Shown here one piece after another: positions 43,901 through 53,441 of a stretch of DNA of 64,000 nt (position 1 is the first letter of the stretch; every line of letters starts with the position of its first letter). Both the position numbers and the translations under genes were made by a program. Source of the stretch: Hypoxylon rubiginosum (taxonomy: Eukaryota; Ascomycota; Sordariomycetes; Xylariales; Hypoxylaceae). The notes under the pieces are model-generated. The model made no database searches and had not been told where the DNA came from. It saw only the letters and a program-made list of their open reading frames with translations. The stretch covers positions 496,001 through 560,000 of the forward strand of contig CADCXA010000055.1 in assembly GCA_902806565.1 (NCBI GenBank), in the 5' to 3' direction.

Positions 43901-44045
43901 TCTGTGGAGGCGGAGACACAAGAAGCAGAGCACGTGGGAAGACGTCGGCACCTTCACATCGGCGAGCTTGTTCTGTCTCGCGGCGGCGTTCGGCGGCTGG
44001 TATATCTCGAGGGTGTGTTGGTGTGTCGTTGAACGGCTGGCGTGA
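40905..44045 (+). CDS. Large disordered protein with C-terminal membrane segments, unknown
   Basis: A single open frame of 1046 residues with ATG at 40905. I do not recognise the family. Residues 1-80 are Ser/Pro/Arg-rich; FSKILPSNRAEARGTRRTNEW, then VVVDPDEITDWNIAKEKNPAYPT (about 100-125), looks like a conserved linear motif. About 245-300 is a Lys/Glu coiled coil (EYEQIRLLEEQEKDKARLDK and onward). The middle is low-complexity Ser/Thr/Pro, including LSPLKRTDIEQTVSLLP, which resembles a kinase-docking or phosphorylation motif. About 885-965 is strongly basic (SRSADRKTSRNKSRSPSPVR). The end has two hydrophobic stretches, about 968-993 (LCRTIYVVFIGLACNWWITV) and about 1014-1040 (FTSASLFCLAAAFGGWYIS), consistent with a tail-anchored or hairpin membrane protein. 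It lies between NUR1 and LEU1. A 279-codon +1-frame ORF inside it is a shadow. Confidence 0.8.
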   Translation: MASPKHRGRSSSLFAPSSPRSPSSDWLVSSPVSQSQTPPPIRQRTVRRMSPPRSSTGAASRPEQQPAQKRTSSFAGFFSKILPSNRAEARGTRRTNEWTGDNDIDVVVDPDEITDWNIAKEKNPAYPTFGADPEDSHHRRVWSWSPQKGDSRFVENLPRDRSRGREQAANTPGREPQHPQKSEVLMRAEVHEVFKNKEETRKSRRSLKESGDWLGVQGADPYSGQYSVLTPTDTPSSDTTNTTTRSKLAGLARKKKAAKLEYEQIRLLEEQEKDKARLDKEQAKLNKIERVKEELRRQHQFTKWSQHKRHWSSAAEPNLSPIAQSLDSVALGSSEASSLLFSEMPTDPLTPDGDDIPSTVLNFSRPTRPPVSMHRLSSENTQSRGHKRFDLSTETIIHNAPDANFEHITLTRPASQPSGVHLNAVQSDMGRAKSERRFLWRRRRGTDPGKSAPAKSGGLVMSMRAQNLTSNSIEQVKRDHFADLAIPDYHLHLLTPDTVETNDSQSTVSDDSPSTTPNPGLLGTMGRNRMAMSSVTNLVAPLRENGRIEQDTTVTTAISSQSKLKGIMRHSSIRRKLVPSILVTTRPKETENHQRHPSFDELQDHTANGFLRHTPEYQSQHLPLSPLKRTDIEQTVSLLPRTASHIKRARRESVSIPTTIITGCGPDRQSQLDSLRPNLEVEPCQVDGAAETNEAPVAPTFSDRHEPCAEPVTTLEKRRTTSPPTTPRSGSPNLGLVQETPEIVITSTHPVTPEKKPPTRVSTPTTPRLCRIIQQNAETKRSDKSTDIDIPKVIDISEKAENTKTETPKPTEVKRVRVQEVQITKTGAERHGASPGRTRATSIQEAHPRVPSDEQKEAIVGEAARIAVLRSKAKEIARSRSADRKTSRNKSRSPSPVRKQASNSKPAAETKHSLQQRRPKKRRPSEGGVGIGLPSKPSEHISRSTTAQVRHRSAEEKTKGPEEEAVTFMQLCRTIYVVFIGLACNWWITVRPVFDAQSDLWRRRHKKQSTWEDVGTFTSASLFCLAAAFGGWYISRVCWCVVERLA

Positions 44046-44079
44046 GATTATTATTATTTGTTTACACAGACAGATACAT

Positions 44080-44111
<32 letters not shown>

Positions 44112-45808
44112 CTGACTTTATTCATGTATGGCTTATGCGGTTACGCGCCTCACTTGGCGTTCAGGGTCCGACCTTAAGAAGCGCCATTGCAGGACCCCCC
44201 CCCCCTAATGGTCTAGACCTGCCACACTGATGTGCGGACTTCGGAAAAGGAAATCAAGACAGGTATGGATATACCGCTTGTTAGGGTACAATTTCTTTTC
44301 TTAGAAGGGTGTTGAAAGCTCCGACAGGAGCCGATGGCATGGACGGAAGCGAAAAATGGAGCTTGGGACGGCAATATCGGAGCATCACCGGTCCGCCAAA
44401 CGGGGGGACAGGGTGACCAGGGTTTTCGATCGTAGATGGCCAGATGGCACGTTTATCGGGTAGACTAGTAAGGTACCGGGTATACAATAACTAAAAATAC
44501 GAAAGTATACTAAGATGCTACGAGTTGTTCCCGATCTCGCATTCTTATTCCTCCCTTACTACATATTGTAAAAGGGGCTTTGGGCAAAAGTAAGGTGGAA
44601 ATAGCTCGCTGCGGTGTAGGATATTCGAGATGTGTACGAGCTGTTTTACACCGAAAGAGCGGAGCGGGTATCTGGGCTTGGGGATGGGCTGGATGGGCTG
44701 GATGGGCACGACATGCGCACATATGCGGTATAGGCCATGTACTTGGAAGCCGAGCCCGGGCCAATGAGAAGGGTAAGGTGACATCATAACACACGTCTCT
44801 TATTTCCGAGTGGAGGATGTTTTTGGAGAACATGTATGATGGGATATGTAAGAAGACGCATGTAGGACACTTACACGTAACGTATACATATCGGATAGCG
44901 TTACTCTAAGGAGTTCCTTTCTTCTTTTTACCGCTGTATCCTTCCAAATACCAAGTATTTCCTTGGTCGATCGAATTGGAGGAATTGAAAAAGGCCGACC
45001 GCTGAGAAATAGATGTTGGTCCGATACGTTTCTAGTATCTGCATATGTATGCAATCATCAGCATATGTGAGCATAATGTGTGCAGTTTGACTCGCACCAA
45101 AGGCCCCTCACGTGGGGTAGCGGGGTGTTTCTACCATGTAGCTCCTTTTTAGCTCCCTTTTAGCTCCTTAGCTCCTTTTTTTCCCTCGCAGCCCCTCGAC
45201 AATGGCATTTCCCAATTGCCCCCAATTACGCCGCACAATCCGGTACTGCTCGTCCAATCACACGTCGCCAGATTCAAATCTCGACCGTGTCTCGACCCTT
45301 GCGGTATGCGGTATGCGGTACATAGTTACTATAGTATGTACCCCGCTACCGGAGAGCAGGTACAGCCGTCCGATATTCGGCGGCTCATGCAAGGCAAAGT
45401 ACCTAGGTAAAAGCCATTAAAAAAATAACATTGGGGCAGTACGAAAAAAAGGAAAAGAAAAGAAAAAAATGTTTACAGGTACCTAGGTACAAAATAGGGA
45501 CGCTTGAGGTCCTGTGCCGGCGGACCAAATATCGCTTTGTTTCGCCTCACAGCTTAGGTAGAATTACACAGCGACTTCGTCACTTATTTAAAGTCTCTCC
45601 TCCCCGCATTTGTAGCTTTCCTAACAATCGGTTGTTGGTGCTTGTGATTTTCTTCTTCCCCTTCTTAAGCTCCTTCTTCTCCTACTTCCCTCGTCCAAAG
45701 CAGCCCGTGTAAGTCGGAATTGAGCTCGCCGTACTAGGTCACGAGACAGCCAGACAACCAGACAATCAGACAGCATATTGTAGTAGAAAAACAAAATTCG
45801 CTTTCAAG
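44046..45808. other. Intergenic region upstream of LEU1
   Basis: About 1.76 kb. The 3' flank of the preceding gene has (CAG)10 at 44081-44110 and an 11-base C run at about 44195-44205. A GGATGGGCT-type triplicate lies at about 44684-44705, and AGCTCCTTTTT-like units occur four times at 45139-45183. Palindromes TACCTAGGTA at 45400-45409 and GTACCTAGGTAC at 45479-45490 occur in the LEU1 upstream region. A TATTTAAA element at about 45583 could be a TATA box. Short open frames have no recognisable motifs. Confidence 0.55.
44081..44110 (+). repeat. (CAG)10 microsatellite
   Basis: Ten uninterrupted CAG triplets begin 36 bases after the stop codon of the 1046-residue gene, so they probably lie in its 3' UTR. 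Confidence 0.97.
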
Positions 45809-48335
45809 ATGCCTGTTGCCGAAAGCGTTCCCCAGACTTTGTACGACAAGGTTCTCGCCGCTCATGTCGTGGACGAGAAGCTTGACGGCACAGTTCTCCT
45901 ATACATCGGTATGTGAGAGACCAGGGGGTTAATTGGAGAGCCCTTGCTAATTTGCGCCGATCTACAGACAGACATCTGGTCCACGAAGTTACCTCTCCCG
46001 TACGTGATAGCGCAGTTTCGTAAAAAGCTATTTCTAGCCTATAATTACTAACAAGATGAACAGCAAGCTTTTGAGGGCTTAAAAAATGCAGGGCGCAGTG
46101 TGCGAAGACCAGACTGCACTCTCGCTACTACTGATCACGTATGTTACTTCCTCATAAATCGTAGAACGACACAGGCGAAGCTCATACTATTTCTAGAACA
46201 TTCCTACCAAGTCGCGAAAAGGTCTAAAGGACCTTGCAAGTTTCATCGAGCAAGACGACTCCCGTTTACAATGCATAACCCTCGAAGAGAACGTAAAGGA
46301 TTTCGGCATCACCTACTTCGGTCTAGGCGACAAGCGCCAGGGCATCGTTCACGTCATTGGCCCTGAGCAAGGCTTCACTCTCCCCGGTACTACTCTAGTC
46401 TGCGGCGACAGCCACACCTCTACCCATGGCGCTTTCGGCTGCTTCGCCATGGGCATTGGCACCAGCGAGGTCGAGCACGTCCTAGCTACCCAGTGCCTAA
46501 TCACCAAGAGAAGCAAGAACATGAGAATACAAGTCGAGGGCGAACTAGCTCCCGGTGTAAGCTCAAAGGACGTCGTGCTCCATGCGATTGGCCTAGTCGG
46601 AACCGCTGGCGGTACTGGCTGTGTCATTGAGTTCTGCGGCTCCGTCATCCGCAGCTTGAGTATGGAAGCCCGCATGTCTATCTGTAACATGTCTATCGAG
46701 GCCGGTGCTCGAGCCGGTATGGTAGCACCTGATGACATCACATTCGAATATCTCAAGGGAAAGCCATTGGCTCCTCGCTTCGGTACCCCTGAGTGGGATC
46801 GCGCTGTTAAATACTGGAGGAGCCTCCAGTCCGACCCCGGCGCCAAATACGATATCGACGTACAAATTGATGCCAAGGACATTATCCCTACCGTGACCTG
46901 GGGAACGAGTCCTGAAGATGTCGTTCCTATTACTGGAGTGGTACCCGACCCCGAAACATTCAAAAACGAATCGAAAAAGGTAGCTGGCCGAAGAATGCTA
47001 GAATACATGGGACTCGAAGCCGGCACCCACATGGAAGACATTGTCGTCGACAAGGTTTTTATAGGTTCCTGCACCAACTCCCGAATTGAGGATCTCCGAG
47101 CCGCTGCCGCAGTCGTAAAAGGCAAGAAGACGGCGGACAATATCAAGCGCGCTATGATCGTACCTGGTTCCGGAATAATTAAGGACCAAGCTGAAGCCGA
47201 GGGTCTTGACAAGATCTTCTTAGATGCCGGCTTTGAGTGGAGAGAAGCAGGATGCAGTATGTGCCTCGGCATGAACCCGGATATCCTATCTCCCAAGGAG
47301 CGTTGCGCAAGCACGAGTAATCGAAATTTCGAGGGCAGACAGGGTGCTCAGGGCCGAACCCATCTGATGTCGCCAGTCATGGCAGCGGCTGCTGCTATTG
47401 TTGGCAAGCTTGCCGATGTTCGGAAATTGACACAATACAAGGGTAGCCCCCATATCGAAGCCTTCAAGATATCTTCGACGACGGGCAAGGCGCACGTTGA
47501 TGAAAGCGTCGAAGAGGATGACTCGGCCAAGGAGAGGATTACCGACCAACCCGAGGATTCTGATGCCTCACCTCACGTCAACTCCATTGCACAAGAAGTC
47601 GCTGGCTCCCAAGGCCTGCCGAAATTTATTGTCCATAGAGGAATTGCCGCTCCTATGGACCGAGCCAATGTCGATACCGATGCCATCATCCCCAAACAGT
47701 TCTTGAAGACTATCAAGCGTACCGGTCTCGGCTCCGCTCTTTTCTTCGACTCGAGAACGAAGGAGGATGGAACCCCCAATCCCGATTTCGTCCTCAACCA
47801 AGAACCGTGGACCAAGGCCAAGATCCTGGTAGTCACGGGCCCCAACTTCGGCTGCGGCAGCTCCAGAGAACACGCTCCCTGGGCCCTTAACGACTTCGGC
47901 ATCCGATGCGTCATCGCGCCGTCGTACGCCGACATCTTCTTCAACAACACCTTCAAGAACGGCATGCTGCCGATCGCCATCCAGGACCAGGCGGCGCTCG
48001 ACCGGATCGCGGCCGAGGCGCGCGCGGGCAAGGAGATCGAGGTGGACCTGCCGAACCAGGCGATCCGCGACGCGAACGGTAGCGAGATCTGCCGGTTCGA
48101 CGTGGAGGAGTTCCGCAAGCATTGCCTGATCAACGGCCTCGACGACATCGGCCTGACCCTGCAGCTCGAGGACAAGATCGTCGACTACGAGAAGAAGGCG
48201 TCGACCAGGACCCCCTGGGTCGACGGCACCGGCTACCTGAGGCGGAAAGGCAAGGGCGGCCGGCTGGCCGCCAAGCCGGCGCCGGTGCCGACGTCGAATC
48301 GCGGCCAGGAGCTCAAGGACCCCATCGACTGGTGA
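45809..48335 (+). CDS. LEU1: 3-isopropylmalate dehydratase
   Basis: An aconitase-family 4Fe-4S enzyme that isomerises 2-isopropylmalate to 3-isopropylmalate in leucine synthesis. As in other fungi, the large and small bacterial subunits (LeuC and LeuD) are fused. Exons 45809-45908, 45968-45999 (32 nt), 46064-46138 and 46197-48335 give 781 residues. Start [19 protein letters not shown]. LeuC motifs: [19 protein letters not shown] (across two junctions), [29 protein letters not shown], and cluster cysteines in [16 protein letters not shown] and [13 protein letters not shown]. The LeuD part begins near [20 protein letters not shown] and has [15 protein letters not shown] and [13 protein letters not shown]. 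All three introns have GTATGT or GTACGT donors. Third codon positions become almost uniformly G/C from about 47880 to the stop. Confidence 0.97.
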
Positions 48336-49948
48336 TGAAAACTTTCACTTACCAGTTGGCGGTTTCAATTATTTATCTGATTACTTCGATCCCTTTTTTT
48401 TTTTTTTTTCCATTAGTCATGTGCGATGCTCTCCCTCCGCACGGCTTGGCGTTTGCTGGGATGGAAGATGAAAATTATTGATTGATTGCAACGGGAGAGA
48501 GGCTATAACGCCCATAACGACGCCTTCGAAATTTCTCATCATGATGATATGGCATAATGTAGGCTGCTCGCCTCAACTTATTCGACTTATAACTTAGCTT
48601 AGTCAAAGTCAGACTCGCGTTTTTTTAACCCAATATTACATCGTAGTATTCCAACAATTTCCACGCTTCAAAATTGCTTGGTGATCTGATCTATGTGCTT
48701 GTCGGTAGTGATTGGTATTTGCTTTAGTACATAGTTGTCTGTTGCTTTACTAGCACTCGCTGTCTTCAATGCGCTTTTATTAAGGAAACGTGTGTGCAAA
48801 CTGAAATGAAGTTTTTCCCATCCATTAAAAGTATTTAAAACGTCTCATAGATAAATAAGTACTACTTTCGTTATTTTCATCCAAATGTATTTAGGTGCAG
48901 CAATATCCTTGTTATTGCTTGATTCCTGATTGAAGCACAGGCAGACGTAATCGACCACATCCCGTATAGGGGTTAGAGAAAGGTGCCGTATGTTTTACGT
49001 ATATGATCACTTACAACTCTTCCAAGGCGAAAGGGAATATATTACTATGCATCGGAGGATCGTTTTCAACTATTATCTTTTGATGATACACAGTATAAAA
49101 ATATTCATTAAATATATCCCTATTTTTAAAAATCGGTGGTCACATGATCACCTTGACAGTAACCATATATTGTATGTGTCACCGAGATTTCACTATTGTT
49201 ATAACCGTGATATAAACGCAATCTTTTTACTAGATGATAAACCGAGTTGCAACAATTATTTTATCTGAATGGTCCTTGACAAGGATACCTAGGGTCACAA
49301 GTTTAACAAACAAAAAGTATTCTTAGGAGAGAAAGGTGATCCTCGAGCCACGCCTTCTGTTGGCTCAAACCGTGATTACCTTGTTGGAATCTTCCGCAGG
49401 CAGCGACGCGTCGAGTAGACGCGTGTAGCAATTGGTGAGTGTGGCTTCCGAACAACACTGTTTGGAGCAACAGTGGCTCATACCTCTATGGTAGTAGTTG
49501 CCTGACAACGGACGCAAACACCAATAAGCGAGCGTACATTTGTCCAGCAAGGTCCCTTAGGGCAAGAGCAGAGCCAGGATCCGTCCGTGCGAATTTCCGT
49601 CCGAATTTGACGCGATGGAAGAGAAAATAGGTGAATCATATTGACCTAAGGCAAACACTGTCCTCAAAAACTATTTAAGAACTGAACAACCCGATCACAT
49701 CACACCAGAACTCCATCATTGTTCCAGATACCTTAACTGCCGCACAGCATCTTCTTTCGTCGTCTTCTCTTCAACGCCTTCTCTTCACACAACGCCTCCT
49801 CTTCACGACATCCTCTTTTCACAACATTCCCTCTTCACGTCCCTCTTCGCGTCCCTCTTCACGTCCCTCTTCACGTCCCATCGTCCCTTCACAGCATATT
49901 CCCTTCACAACATCAGCACCGTACCAACTACCGCCTCGGACACAGACC
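48336..49948. other. Intergenic region, start of the accessory segment
   Basis: About 1.6 kb, AT-richer than the housekeeping segment, with a T15-type run at about 48395. The open frame 48990-49268 (92 codons) has no recognisable motifs and biased Tyr/Ile composition; I do not call it. The last 120 bases hold a 12-bp tandem repeat. Confidence 0.55.
49829..49879 (+). repeat. Four tandem 12-bp units in the F-box gene leader
   Basis: CCCTCTTCACGT occurs at 49829, 49841 (one change, CGCGT), 49853 and 49865, ending about 70 bases before the ATG. The flanks carry degenerate CTTCAC units, giving a pyrimidine-rich leader. Confidence 0.9.
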
Positions 49949-51328
49949 ATGGACAAAATTCCGAACGAAATATACTTTCTTATCTTACATACATTCGACC
50001 GCAAGAGGGATAAATCTACCATTCTTTCCCTCCGAAGTGTAAATAAGCGATGGGACAGCATTGCGAAGCCGTACGTTTATACCACCTTCAGACTCCATGA
50101 GCAGTGGAGGGCCCAGGACTATACCGATAGACTTCTGGATATTACCTCCACCCAATACTTAGTCTACCTCTGCGCGAGGCTTTCTAAGCCGCGTAGCTGC
50201 CCCAGCTTTGTTAAAAGCCTAGAGGTACCCGACATGGAGAAAGGATGGGTAACGCGGCCTAGGAAAAAGATTGGTGCTATTCGCTCGCATAGCCGACTCC
50301 TATCCAAGGTCAAGCCTGAACTATCGCTTAGTTTCAGGGAAGAACTTGTGGCAGAAGCCTTTTACAGGCACCCGAAAACTCCCTACTGGCCGTGTGCAGA
50401 CTCTCTCTTGGCTTTCGTCCTACTTGTCTGCCCGAAGCTTGAGAATTTGTCTGTCTCAGGCAGATACTGCAATTCGAGAATCAAGGAGGTATTCGATATG
50501 GCTACCAAGCCTTGGATAGAATCCATTCCTGAGAAACAAGGGAAAATCCTCGGTTGTATGGAGACTTTCCAGCTGGGAGATACTAGTATCTGGTGGGTGG
50601 GGCCGCACCTCAACGACGTAATCGAAATTCTGTCCCTCCCCAAATTAAAGAATTTCCATCTCATACGCCCCTACGATGGAAACAGATGTTATGAAGGCTC
50701 TAGAATCACAAAAACAACGTTTCCGTCACCGGATCCGCGACTATGTCACCTAGAACCTATCCACCTCACACTTACGGCCTGCAAGCTCAGCGAGAATGGT
50801 TTGGAAAGGATCCTAGCAGCTTGCCGCAAGCCGCGTTCGCTCTTCATCAGATCGCATGAGTTGCCCATATTCACAAGATTGACCAAGGTCATCGCCAATG
50901 GCAATGGGCTCGGCAAGGGACTCGAGTTCCTACTCGTGCACTCGCTCAAGATAACGCCGGTGAAGATGGCCGACCTAGTCGCCACCCTCCGCATCCTCGA
51001 CGGTTCTCTGCATTCGCTCGTGATCACTAGTTGCGACATCCCCGACATGGATGCCCTGGCAGCGGCGCTGCCGCGGTCATTACGCCAGCTACTGATCCTG
51101 AGGGTTGGGCTCAAGGGTACTCCAACCTGCTGGCCACTAATCCGCAGGCTCGGCAGCACTGCCACACCCAACCTCGAACAAGTGAGCCTCGTCAACGACA
51201 AGTTGAACATATCGTCCTTGATTTGCGACAGGTGTAATGTCTCCAGAAGCATCCCATCTACGAAGGTACTTAAGAAACTCGGTTGCAGGGTTTTCGTGAA
51301 ACGGCATGGACGCCAATTTGGTTTCTGA
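49949..51328 (+). CDS. F-box/LRR-like protein, + strand member of a local paralogue family
   Basis: A single open frame of 459 residues from ATG 49949. The F-box is at the very N-terminus: IPNEIYFLILHTFDRKRDKS then TILSLRSVNKRWDSIAKPYVY. F-box proteins bind Skp1 and recruit substrates to SCF ubiquitin ligases. The rest follows an LRR-like pattern (LVCPKLENLSVSG, EILSLPKLKNFHLI, LTLTACKLSENGLERILAAC, LEFLLVHSLKITPVKMADLV, ALPRSLRQLLILRVG). Those blocks correspond one by one to blocks in the three - strand paralogues at 53.4-62.4 kb. It differs by a truncated N-terminus (no about 100-residue leader before the F-box) and opposite orientation. Downstream, 51508-51587 looks like an intron (GTAAGT, CTAAC, CACAG), suggesting a spliced 3' UTR. 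The target is unknown. Confidence 0.82.
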   Translation: MDKIPNEIYFLILHTFDRKRDKSTILSLRSVNKRWDSIAKPYVYTTFRLHEQWRAQDYTDRLLDITSTQYLVYLCARLSKPRSCPSFVKSLEVPDMEKGWVTRPRKKIGAIRSHSRLLSKVKPELSLSFREELVAEAFYRHPKTPYWPCADSLLAFVLLVCPKLENLSVSGRYCNSRIKEVFDMATKPWIESIPEKQGKILGCMETFQLGDTSIWWVGPHLNDVIEILSLPKLKNFHLIRPYDGNRCYEGSRITKTTFPSPDPRLCHLEPIHLTLTACKLSENGLERILAACRKPRSLFIRSHELPIFTRLTKVIANGNGLGKGLEFLLVHSLKITPVKMADLVATLRILDGSLHSLVITSCDIPDMDALAAALPRSLRQLLILRVGLKGTPTCWPLIRRLGSTATPNLEQVSLVNDKLNISSLICDRCNVSRSIPSTKVLKKLGCRVFVKRHGRQFGF

Positions 51329-51507
51329 CGATGACAAAGTAATATCAACTTTCAGTATCCAGAAAGGTCTTTTGCTAATCGTCCCGATAATAGGCCTCTT
51401 CAACTTCATTCCTCGATGTCAGCTCGAGGGATATCTACGTGTTAGGAAAGCTGGAGACTCTGTTAACCTGAAGATGCGGGTGACCAAGGAAAACAGTTCG
51501 CCATGCA

Positions 51508-51587
51508 GTAAGTCTTTCTCTCTCACGCTACTCTTTTCCACTCCAATCCCATCTTCCTTGTCTCTCAACAATATCCACTAACCACAG
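51508..51587 (+). other. Candidate 3' UTR intron
   Basis: Donor GTAAGT at 51508, branch CTAAC at about 51578 and acceptor CACAG ending at 51587 form an 80-nt intron of standard shape. It lies 179 bases after the stop of the + strand F-box gene. Confidence 0.45.
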
Positions 51588-53352
51588 CTTTCAGTTCCTA
51601 CATACTAGGAGAGTCCATCCAACTTTAACACTCGAATTTGCCCGACCGCTCCCGCTGCGACTGGTTACCATTTTTACTCCGATGGCCCGCTGCAGTACTG
51701 CTTTTAACCATCTACACCCTCTTCTTGCGCGTCTCCGTTTTCGTCGTTTTCGTATCGAATACCCTTCACATTCCGAGCCTACCTACCCAGATACCGAACG
51801 ATACTGTACGGCGGTACGAAAAGAAGGTCAATACGACACAGTCTATTGTGTTCTTTCAAGTAACACTGAGCGGAATCATACGTCTCCGGCTAGGCATAGA
51901 CACACAAGCGACTGACGAGAGTGTTCTCTGCCTGCGCGAACATACATACAACACCCGTCAACTGCTTGAGTTCGATGAATGTCCTCGCCCTGACAGATCC
52001 GAGTCTCCTTGCCTTGCCGACGAGAACTGAGAACCGTGCGTGCCTGCATTGACCAAGCGACTTTCAACTGCTACAACCCGGCAGCCAGGTACGCCCTTGC
52101 CAGCTCTTGGGGGTTTTTACCGGCAAGTACCTGGACGGTGATATCTTCATGGCAGTGGACAGGAACGGCGAGGTTATCGCCTTTTCATCAAGGAGGGCGT
52201 CTTTTTCTTACATGTCTAGATACCTACCTAGGTACCTAACTTAGCTAGATATCGGGGTCTCTAATTTTTCATTGCGGCCTCGCAAATACAAATGCCTGTT
52301 TAACCTACCCTCGTTACAAATGAATATTGCGGTGAATAGGGGCTACACCATCAGTCGAACGGTGGTGAATTTAGATACCTCCGCCTTCTTTCGTGCTGGA
52401 TCAAAGGATTTAAAAAAGATTCCTTCCGTCTAGAATTGTCCTATTCAGCACCTCTTCGCCACATTCTCCTCCCTTTTACAATGAAGAGATAGCCGCTAGC
52501 CGACTTCATTAACGAAAATTTAGTTGGGTCACATATATATCTAAGGCATAGCTGGGTATAATTCTACTTCAGCTCTTGTGTAGCTAGGATCGTGCGTCTT
52601 TAGAGCCGGAACCGGGGTTCTCTAGTAGTAACCCTTATCCTCAAAGCAGAAACAGCATAGGTCTATTGCAGTAATATATATTTAAGCACGGGAGCAATGA
52701 ATAATGATTCTATAAGATGGTCACATCGTTCAATAGTTATATGTCGGCAAAGGAAACATCTCGCAATTGAATTTGTGCCACGAAAAGCACCGTGCTATTT
52801 ACTTAGTCCAAAAGACACTGTCAAGCTGCCCTGCTTGGAGACACACTTTGGTATCTCATCTCGGCGTTCCTCGTCTCGCTACCAAGGAGAGGGGTTTCCT
52901 GGCACTAGCTGTAGACGTTGGATGGAAGTAGAATGATCGAAGGCGCTTGGTCTGGTAACCGCTACAGTAGGCCGTCCTCTTTTGTACTGATTATTGGTGC
53001 AATGTTGATGCCTAATACCAACAGCCGTGACGAAAGAACCAAGGAGCTTCCTTAATACCATTCTTTATGCGAAGTACCGAGCCTCTCTTCGGGTAAAATG
53101 AGAAAGGCAACTGTGGATTGTTAGCATTCTGGAACTTGACTGTGAACAACATGACTGCCTGGGTACGCTGAAGTGGACATACCCTCTCGGTTGTAGGCTG
53201 TGTTGCCCTTTTCATACATGACTTCGCCGTATTTCTTGTACTCTTGGGGGGGGGGGGGATTCTCTAGGTGTAGAAAGCAAGTTCCCTGCTGTAACCGTGT
53301 GCTCGAGGAGATTTCGGGTAGGTTTCGACGAGGTTTCCGGTAGGTTCGACAC

Positions 53353-53424
53353 CTGAGAAAACCGGTTAGCTGTCGTCTAGGGATCGCACTAAAGGGGACC
53401 GTGAAACTGAAGAAACACACTTAC
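53353..53424 (-). other. Candidate 3' UTR intron of the first - strand F-box gene
   Basis: On the - strand, donor GTAAGT begins at 53424, 17 bases past the stop codon. GCTAAC and TTCTCAG end the 72-nt intron at 53353. The acceptor region is conserved at 57529 and 56395 downstream of two other family members. A second intron of the same module (53182 down to 53111; GTATGT, GCTAAC, CACAG) follows. Confidence 0.55.
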
Positions 53425-53441
53425 CGACCAAGTAACGGCCC

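Larger units (their letters stand above)
51329..53441. other. Intergenic region between convergent F-box genes
   Basis: About 2.1 kb with no supported gene. The overlapping palindromes TACCTAGGTA (52225-52234) and TAGGTACCTA (52229-52238) occur here. A 13-base G run lies at 53246-53258. The distal part (53111-53424) is the spliced-looking 3' module of the next - strand gene. Open frames such as 51638-52030 start at non-ATG codons and show nothing recognisable. Confidence 0.55.

Noticed and set aside
48990..49268. 92-codon open frame after LEU1
   Set aside because: Biased Tyr/Ile composition in AT-rich DNA, no motif and no splice context that would extend it.
51638..52030. 130-codon open frame between F-box genes
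   Set aside because: Starts at TTG, lacks motifs and overlaps another equally poor frame.
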